Shown: positions 57,217 to 64,000 of the stretch, one piece after another
Position numbering within the stretch: position 1 is the stretch's first letter
Layout of the letters: each line of letters begins with the position of its first letter
NCBI RefSeq assembly: GCF_021462225.1
Contig: NC_061804.1
Location: 13,708,740 to 13,772,739, forward strand
Source of the DNA: Girardinichthys multiradiatus
Lineage: Eukaryota > Chordata > Actinopteri > Cyprinodontiformes > Goodeidae
Direction: 5' to 3'
DNA length: 64,000 bases
Notes under the pieces: model-generated
Databases searched by the model: none
What the model saw: the letters and a program-made list of their open reading frames with translations, nothing else
Told to the model about the DNA's origin: nothing
Made by a program: the position numbers and the translations under genes

Positions 57217-58844
57217 CAGTACAGACCAAACGTTTGGACACACCTTCTCATTCAAAGAGTTCTTTATTTTCATGACTATGAATATTGTAGCTTCACACTG
57301 AAGGAATCAAAACTATGAATTAACACATGTGGAATTATATACTGAACAAAAAAGTGTGAAACCACTGAAAATATGTCTTATATTCTAGGTTCTTCAAAGT
57401 AGTCACCTTTTGCTTTGATTACTGCTCCACATACTCTTGGCATTCTGTTGATGACCTTCAAGAGGTAGTCACCTGAAATGGTTTTCCAACCATCTTGAAG
57501 GAATTCCCAGAGATGCTTAGCACTTGTTGGCCCTTTTGCCTTCACTCTGCAGTCCAGCTCACCCCAAACCATCTCGATTGGGTTAAGGTCCGGTGACTGT
57601 GGAGGCCAGGTCATCTGGCGCAGCACCCCATCACTCTCCTTCTTGGTCAAATAGCCCTTACACAACCTGGAGGTGTGTTTGGGGTCATTGTCCTGTTGAA
57701 AAATAAATGATGGTCCAACTAAACGCAAACCGGATGGAATAGCATGCCGCTGCAAGATGCTGTGGTAGCCATGCTGGTTCAGTATGCCTACAATTTTGAA
57801 TAAATACCCAACAGTGTCTCCAGCAAAGCACCCCCACACAATCACACCTCTTCCTCCATGCTTCACGATGGGAACCAGGCATGTAGAGTCCATTCGTTCA
57901 CCTCTTCTGCATTGCACAAAGACACGGTGGTTGGAACCAAAGATCTCAAACTTGGACTCATCAGACCAAAGCACAGATTTCCACTGGTCTAATGTCCATT
58001 CCTTGTGTTCTTTAGCCCAAACAAGTCTCTTCTGCTTGTTGCCTGTCCTCAGCAATGGTTTCCTAGCAGCTATTTTACCATGAAGGCCTGATTCACACAG
58101 TCTCCTCTTTACAGTTGTTCTAGAGATGTGTCTGCTGCTAGAACTCTGTGTGGCATTGACGTGTTCTCTAATCTGAGCTGCTGTTAACCTGCGATTTCTG
58201 AGGCTGGTGACTCGGATGAACTTATCGTACGCAGCAGAGGTGACTCTTGGTCTTCCTTTCCTGGGGCGGTCCTCATGTGAGCCAGTTTCTTTGTAGCGCT
58301 TGATGGTTTTTGCGACTGCACTTGGGGACACTTTCAAAGTTTTCCCAATTGTTCGGACTGACTGACCTTCATTTCTTAAACTAATGATGGCCACTCGTTT
58401 TTCTTTACTTAGCTGCTTTTTTCTTGCCATAATACAAATTCTAACAGTCTATTCAGTAGGACTATCAGCTGTGTACTGTATCCACCTCCTGCACAACACA
58501 ACTGATGGTCCCAACCACATTTATAAGGCTTGAAATCCCACTTATTAAACCTGACAGGGCACACCTGTGAAGTGAAAACCATTTCAGGTGACTACCTCTT
58601 GAAGCTCATCAACAGAATGCCTAGAGAGTGCGGAGCAGTAATCAGAGCAAAAGGTGACTACTTTGAAGAACCTAGAATATAAGACATATTTTCAGTTGTT
58701 TCACACTTTTTTGTTCAGTATATAATTCCACATGTGTTAATTCATAGTTTTGATGCCTTCAGTGTGAAGCTACAATATTCATAGTCATGGAAATAAAGAA
58801 CTCTTTGAATGAGAAGGTGTGTCCAAACTTTTTGGTCTGTACTG
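57217..58844 (-). mobile_element. Tc1/mariner element, family 2 (DD38E), uninterrupted
   Basis: A 1,628-bp element flanked by TA (57215-57216 and 58845-58846). The inverted ends begin CAGTACAGACCAAACGTTTG. The terminal inverted repeats are long, about 270 bp each (57217-57486 and 58574-58844). The left one contains the last 36 or so codons of the transposase, so a non-coding inverted copy of the gene's 3' end sits upstream of its own start codon. It serves as the reference for the split copy at 19077-24844. Confidence 0.95.
57378..58430 (-). CDS. Family 2 transposase, uninterrupted (350 aa)
   Basis: A full-length frame from MARKKQLSKEKRVAIISLRN at 58430 to the stop at 57378. The helix-turn-helix (about residues 12-47, VRTIGKTLKVSPSAVAKTIK) is followed by the basic RPRKGRPR motif and a second DNA-binding subdomain. 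The catalytic residues are Asp in LWSDESKF, Asp in QQDNDPKHTS and Glu in PDLNPIEMVW, with 38 residues between the last two. Versus the copy at 22056, the Gly-rich segment reads KHGGRGVIVW instead of KHGGGGVMVW; a Gly-to-Arg change there may impair activity. The frame is otherwise complete. Confidence 0.93.
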   Translation of the reverse strand: MARKKQLSKEKRVAIISLRNEGQSVRTIGKTLKVSPSAVAKTIKRYKETGSHEDRPRKGRPRVTSAAYDKFIRVTSLRNRRLTAAQIREHVNATQSSSSRHISRTTVKRRLCESGLHGKIAARKPLLRTGNKQKRLVWAKEHKEWTLDQWKSVLWSDESKFEIFGSNHRVFVQCRRGERMDSTCLVPIVKHGGRGVIVWGCFAGDTVGYLFKIVGILNQHGYHSILQRHAIPSGLRLVGPSFIFQQDNDPKHTSRLCKGYLTKKESDGVLRQMTWPPQSPDLNPIEMVWGELDCRVKAKGPTSAKHLWEFLQDGWKTISGDYLLKVINRMPRVCGAVIKAKGDYFEEPRI

Positions 58845-58846
58845 TA

Positions 58847-60015
58847 TATATTTCTACTGATTAAAGTAGTGATACTTCAATCAGGCTTTTCCTGTTCTGC
58901 CTTACACCCATTTCCAGTTTTCTTCTATGTAATTTCCACCAAAGTGATTCCAGTGTTTAGAAAGACCTGGTGCTAGAGCCAATTCTTAACTGTTTTTTTA
59001 AACTAACTGGTTTGATTTCCCACATGTGTAGATGGTGCTCCCTCTTTGGACAAAGATTAGGAGGTCTTCAAACCTGAAATCTCCAAATCACTTAAGATTT
59101 ACACAGAGAAACTTGCAAAATGCTGCTCAGAAGGATTTGGTTTCATGTTGACATGCCTTTTTTTGAAAATATAAATGAAAACAGATGAATATATTTTTAA
59201 ATAAGACTCTTTTAGCGTTGTTTTATTATCTTTTCCGAGATGTCCGCTACATTTCCTAGCCACTACAACAAAAACGGTTTGGTCCGAGGATGCACGAACA
59301 TGCTGGAATTAAAATAAATGAAAATACATGCTATTGAACCTTTAGTTGTTGTCATTTAAAAAAAATAAAGTGACTGTTAAAAATAGATTATGGCAGGATA
59401 TTTTTCACCCTGTCAGTCAGGATGACTGACAACGAAAAAGCCTAGCGCCGATAAGCAATCACTGGCACCAGCTTAGCACTGGAATCAAGTTTGTTGGATG
59501 AAGGGCTTTTAAGGTCTGAGCTGCTGATTTAGAGCTTTTCCCCATGCTGTCCTCAGTTATGGGGAGCCTACAGTAACAAAGCACTGCCCATCCCTCACCT
59601 ATTGCTGTGCATTGCTGGTCAGTCGGTGGAAAGAAGGCTTTTAGACTTTTCTCAAGGTTACAAAAACAGATTTGGCTGTTTGAAAATATTTCCAATCAAA
59701 ACAAATTAACCTGATGAGTCACCTGAGAGCTCCAGCTATCAGTCTTATCACTCTCACACCATTTCAAAACTACTGTTGCGAAACTATGAGCAGCATAACT
59801 GTTCAGCAACCAACTGTAGGACAATCCCCAATATGGATGTACATTTTGGGTTCTAAACATATGCAACCAAAAAGGTGTATGTCTGCTTTCAAACACACGA
59901 GTGGTATCCCACTCTTAATCGAGGGGGTTTAAGATGACATATAATAGCTTTAACAGTCCTGAGAAGGCTTTCAACAAGGTTTAGGAGGGTGTTTATGGAA
60001 TTCCTAACCATTTTT
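58847..60015. other. Stretch with no gene seen
   Basis: AT-rich DNA. Small open frames at 59459-59932 lack motifs. Confidence 0.4.
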
Positions 60016-60019
60016 CAAT

Positions 60020-60590
60020 TTGCATTTTTTGAGGTCAGACAGTGGTGTTGGACAAGGAGGCCTAAATCTCAGTCTTCGTTCTGATTATTCACGAAAGTGC
60101 CTGGTTGAGCTCAAAAATCTCTGCAGCCCAGCCAGATTCTTCCACATCAAATTTGCCCATCCACGTCTTCATAGACCTTGTTTTGTGCACTGGTGCACAG
60201 TCATGTTGGAACAAGATAGGGCCAATCCTTAAACTGTTACCACAAAGTTGGGAGCCAAAAGTTGTCCATAAAGTCTTGGTATTAGGAAGCATTAAAAGTT
60301 CCTTGCCTAAGAACTAAGTGACCGTTAAACTTTACATTTGATCCAAGGCAGTCAAGCAACAGAACGTCTCCTGACAACTGCCAAACCCAGACTTGTTCAT
60401 TGGATTGCCAGACAGAGAGGCAAATTAGTTACTTCAGAGAACACATCTTGGTGATGTAAGGCTTGGATGCAGCTGCTCACTCATGGAAGCCCTGTCCATG
60501 AAGCTCTCTACACATTGTTCTAGAGCTAATCTGAAGGCTACATGAAGCCCTCGAAGCAAGTCAGGAGTTAGAATTGTGAGCATTGATCAT
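60020..60590 (-). mobile_element. Decayed Tc1/mariner relic
   Basis: Antisense transposase blocks appear in order: GGTGTTGGACAAGGAGGCCT (60043), CACATCAAATTTGCCCATCC (60143), TTGTGCACTGGTGCACAGTC and ATGTTGGAACAAGATAGG (60182-60220), TGCCAAACCCAGACTTGTTC (60379), GGCTTGGATGCAGCTGCTCA (60460) and CATGAAGCTCTCTACACATT (60497). The layout matches a common fish Tc1-like family distinct from families 1-4. Broken throughout. Confidence 0.65.
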
Positions 60591-60599
60591 AGCATTTTA

Positions 60600-61015
60600 T
60601 GCTTTATACCTTCGATCAAATGCTTTACTTGCGATAATGTAAATGTAAACTTTCCTCCTGACCACAACCCTGCTTAACCTCCTCCTCTTATCCCCACACT
60701 TGGCCGTGCCTCTCAGTGTCTCTTGGGACTGTCCGCTTTGGTGGCATTTTTCTAAATTTGCTTTTACATCGGGTTTAGTTCCACTTTAAAAGGTTTATCA
60801 GTTACTTTTCTATTCTATTTTGCTATTTCTGTACCAATAGCTAAACTCCTAGTAACATAAATTCACAGTTTATAACTCATATCTTAAAGCATGACTACAG
60901 AAGAGGCACAGTTTCACTAAAAGGCATTCAAATTGCGAAGCCAAATGTGACATCAATATTCCCAAAGCTCTAACTTTAAACTAAAAAAGTTTATATATAG
61001 TAAAAGTCTTGACTG
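60600..61015. other. Stretch with no gene seen
   Basis: AT-rich DNA with nothing recognised. Confidence 0.4.
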
Positions 61016-61024
61016 GATCATCAC

Positions 61025-61138
61025 CCACAGAAACTCAGCGAGAATTTCGTGCTTCACAGCCTCATCGCTGTCAGCATCACTGAGACATTTCAAGTGCACC
61101 TGGCGCAATAGGACTTCCTCTTTTCGTTCCCTGTTCAT
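61025..61138 (-). CDS. Candidate exon of unknown gene
   Basis: On the minus strand a pyrimidine-rich acceptor (TTTTTCCCATTAG) is followed by an open segment beginning ATGAACAGGGAACG. It encodes MNRERKEEVLLRQVHLKCLS, then DADSDEAVKHEILAEFLW, and reaches a GTGATG donor-like site. The Glu/Lys/Leu-rich, balanced composition is unlike the surrounding AT-rich noise. I do not recognise the protein. It does not match what I recall of RAPGEF6 or of its mammalian upstream neighbour FNIP1. It could be a far upstream exon of the minus-strand gene, an exon of the next gene, or chance. Confidence 0.3.
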
Positions 61139-61139
61139 C

Positions 61140-63075
61140 TAATGGGAAAAATAACCTTTTTTTCCAGCAGTAAATTCATTTCTGTGACCACAAACAGAAA
61201 TGTTAAACAGGTTTTCTTTAAATTCGAATCAGACGAGTTAAACAAACATGAATATGCTGCGAATCATGTCAGGCAAGAGCTGACACTAGTTGACGCCTGC
61301 CAAGCAGAAACACTGAAAACAGATTGTGTACAGAGAAAGCCCCAGAGAGTTCCCACACAATAAAAACTTTGGAACTGGGTTCATAAAAAACCCAGTGACG
61401 ACAGTTGTGGCGCTGGTGGTGGCGAATAGAATGGAAAGCGGAGGAAGGAGGGAGGCAGAAAGTAAAAGGAGCAAGGCAAGACACAAATAAAATATTTTAG
61501 ACTTAAACCTTCACGTATGTCGCTGTCAAACCACTAACAAAGCCTGTGGAGTTCAAGAAATTGCTTATATAACAGAAGAAAGATTTGCATCAAAAGATGC
61601 AACCTTTAGACCATTGCATTGGCATTTCTGGCTATGAATTAGAACAGCTTATGACTGCTTAACTAGCACATAAAGAGGGTGAGGAGCGAGCCTTGCTCAG
61701 AAAGCACAACACCAGCTGCCATCTTTTCACCAGCCAAACCAAATATCCACACACATGCGCACAAAACGCTGCCATACACAGAAATGGAAAATCTGATGCT
61801 ATATGTAACCTAAGCTCCAGTTCTTTCTGCAGAAATGAAACCAGTATATAGGAGGTTTCCTTTAAGTTTGCTGGTTTTATCTGATCTTTGCCTTGTTGAA
61901 GTTGTTTCTGTATTGCTTGTTATATGACAGCTGGGCATGTTGTTTCTAAGCTCTAAGGAAAAAACAAAAGATGTTCATTTTTCTAGCCACAGGCTTTAGG
62001 GACACAGTAAAACAAATGATCTTTTCCTTTTCTGCTGGACCTTGTGATGGACAGAACAGCACAGAGATGTTTGAGGTATCTTCAAAGCAGCCGGTTGGAC
62101 ACAAAACAACACACTGAGCTGTTCTGCAGCCCAGACAGAGCTCAGCTGGCAAGCAAAGACTGGGGGAGGACTGTGAAGTTTAGGCAAGCGCACAAACACA
62201 AAACATGAAGAAGCATGTAAGCAAACCGCTGCAGCTCTGGATCTCTGCAGCAGGCAAATTAAAGCAGGTGAGAAATGCATAGCTGTCATCACCACAGGCA
62301 GGCTGTCGTAGAACCAGCTTATGGATACAGCTGGACTCTTTCATCAGTGTATTCAGACAGGCAGCTCGGTTTCTGATCCATCAGTAGGATCAATGTACTG
62401 GTGTTTTTGGTTTACTTTTGTACTGCAAAAATTAACTTTAATCTCAATAAAAAAGTTGGATAAAAACATTCAGGACAATGACAAAACAGCTCCGCACATG
62501 AGCATGTGGCCTGCGCAAACATTCAAATATAGGTTGAATACATTTGAATGAAAAATAGAGCACTGTGTCAAGCTGAATCACACTTGAAGCCCTTTAGACA
62601 TCCAGCTGATCTACCACGACACACCAAACACACACAAATCTCTCCCGAATGGCTTCTAATCTGTGTACACACAACCCGACACAAAGTACAGCAGATGTGT
62701 GGTTTACAAGTCTGTATAACTCGGCTCAGTGACTAAGGGATTCGCCCACAGCGGCTGATGAGGAAACACTTTCTCTTACTTTGTACTTAAAACTTTCCCA
62801 GGCTTTGGACAAACAGATTTCCTGCCTTAAAAATCAGACAAGTAAAAAAAAAAGATAAATGCAGTCCAATAAACTCTATTGAACAAGTCAGATTATATTT
62901 AATACTCAACATTTTTATGTGAACTAGAGAAGAAATGATGAAACTAGTTGCCAACAAAAGACAAAGTTACCTATTTGGGGATTATTTTGGCTTTAAACCG
63001 GTAAAAGAGGCACACCACAGGATGCAACTAAAGCAGTGTCCTGCTTGTGCAGACGTATAGTGCTATTAAGAAACT
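61140..63075. other. Stretch with no gene seen
   Basis: Mixed AT-rich DNA. Open frames at 61946-62295 (minus) and 62321-62736 (plus) have no recognisable domain. Confidence 0.4.
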
Positions 63076-63079
63076 TAAT

Positions 63080-63500
63080 GGCAGAACATAGTCGGGCGTA
63101 CTCTGAGCAGCACGGACGTTTGAGGCTTCATAGTTGAGTGTACCAATTTTCTACATTTCCTTCACTTTCTGCCATGGCGTCATCGAACAGAGAAGGCATT
63201 ACCAATTTGCCGTGTGGCTTTGGAAAAACAAAAAGAAAAGAAGGTAGCGTTAAATAAACCAGACGAAGAAGGGCAATACACCTGTCAGTGCGATGCAGAG
63301 TGGCAGTGATGCTGCGCGTACCATCTGCTCAGAGCAGTGTGTGACATATTAAACACTTTTCCACGTCGAGCAGTTTATTGTGTGACACCGCGTAGGAGGT
63401 CTGCTTTGAGTCCACGCGGACTCCGTGCCTACATCCGCGGAGTCAAGTTGGTTACACACGACTATGTTTTGCCCTTAACCCATAGGCCAAAAAAAAAAAG
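63080..63500. repeat. CpG-richer patch with small inverted repeats, MITE candidate
   Basis: The segment stands out for CpG dinucleotides in AT-rich DNA. It holds nested inverted repeats such as GAGTCCACGCGGACTC (63408-63423) and GACTCCG...CGGAGTC (about 63419-63444). It may be a short non-autonomous element of unknown superfamily. No target duplication was resolved and no coding frame is convincing. Confidence 0.3.
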
Positions 63501-64000
63501 ATACAGTTCTTACAAAAATGGCTGGTGAAGGTCGCCGCCTATCGTCGATGGAGGATAAATTTGTAAAATCGCCCAACCTAAGTGCATTTTATACCAACTT
63601 ATTTATGATTACAAAATTACTGTATAAAATATGTGGTATGGAAAACCATTTTGCACATAGATCACATGATGATTGAGTGAAGATGGTTCTGCTTCGATAA
63701 ATAACCTATGGGGATTGGTACTGCACTAAATCAAAATCAGCATGAGAATAGCTGCATTTCAAGTGTTCAAATTCTTTTAATAATATTGGAAATCATGTAA
63801 ATTCACTCAGATTTTATATTTACTAACAGATTCTTAACCATTCTTTAAGTAGATGATCTGCATAAAGTAGTTGCATAAAGTAGTAAACCTGCAGTGCAGT
63901 TTAACCAAATGACAAGTGTTGTTAAGTGTGTTGTTTTTCCACAATAACTAGCAAAATTATAACCCTTGATGTTATGTAGGCACTGCGAAAAACAAGTCTT
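63500..64000. other. Right edge, no gene seen
   Basis: A short plus-strand frame starting ATGGCTGGTGAAGG at about 63520 runs 54 codons with no recognisable motif. The rest is AT-rich. Confidence 0.35.

Overview
This window is teleost fish nuclear DNA. It is AT-rich and non-coding over most of its length, and it is packed with Tc1/mariner transposons of several ages, APE-type LINE pieces, tRNA-derived SINEs and short MITEs, with long CA microsatellites. There are no bacterial-style operons, rRNA genes or CRISPR arrays. The repeat set fits a ray-finned fish, probably a percomorph; I cannot name the species.

The host gene is a large minus-strand gene whose 5' part spans about 10.3-47.8 kb. Five short exons with matching phases and GT/AG sites were assembled by eye: 47724-47794, 45912-45968, 42847-42930, 25150-25219 and 10276-10422. 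Their joined translation matches the N-terminal cyclic-nucleotide-binding-homology region of the PDZ-GEF family of Rap exchange factors, closer to RAPGEF6 than to RAPGEF2. The rest of the gene (PDZ, RA, REM and CDC25 domains) should lie left of the window, and the initiating exon was not found. The 10276-10422 exon is also open in frame for 135 codons upstream (10423-10827). It starts at an ATG with an in-frame stop just before it, which suggests an alternative first exon for a shorter isoform.

The introns hold the transposons. Family 1 (DD36E spacing): 2924-4191 (+) and 20512-21773 (-). Family 2 (DD38E spacing): 19077-24844 (+, with nested inserts) and 57217-58844 (-). Family 3 (DD34E spacing, 200-bp TIRs): 23115-24724 (-), 30397-32008 (-) and 51721-53327 (+). 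Family 4: an internally deleted copy at 38127-39163. Removing the LINE fragment, the family 1 copy and the family 3 copy from 19077-24844 restores about 1,628 bp, the length of the uninterrupted family 2 copy. Two transposase frames are uninterrupted (24396-23392 and 58430-57378, both minus); the other copies carry one to several breaks. Older decayed Tc1 pieces are scattered at 2.2, 5.5-6.2, 8.7-9.5, 26, 28-29.4, 33.2-34.2, 35.2-36.3, 41.6, 44, 55.3 and 60-60.6 kb.

Other dated insertions are a SINE at 12884-13247 with a perfect 13-bp target duplication and a hAT-type MITE at 50504-50842 with a perfect 8-bp duplication. The remaining stretches, including 48-50 kb and 56-57 kb, are mostly AT-rich intron or intergenic DNA in which I see no gene. 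All gene and family names are by recall of family features; no database search was possible.
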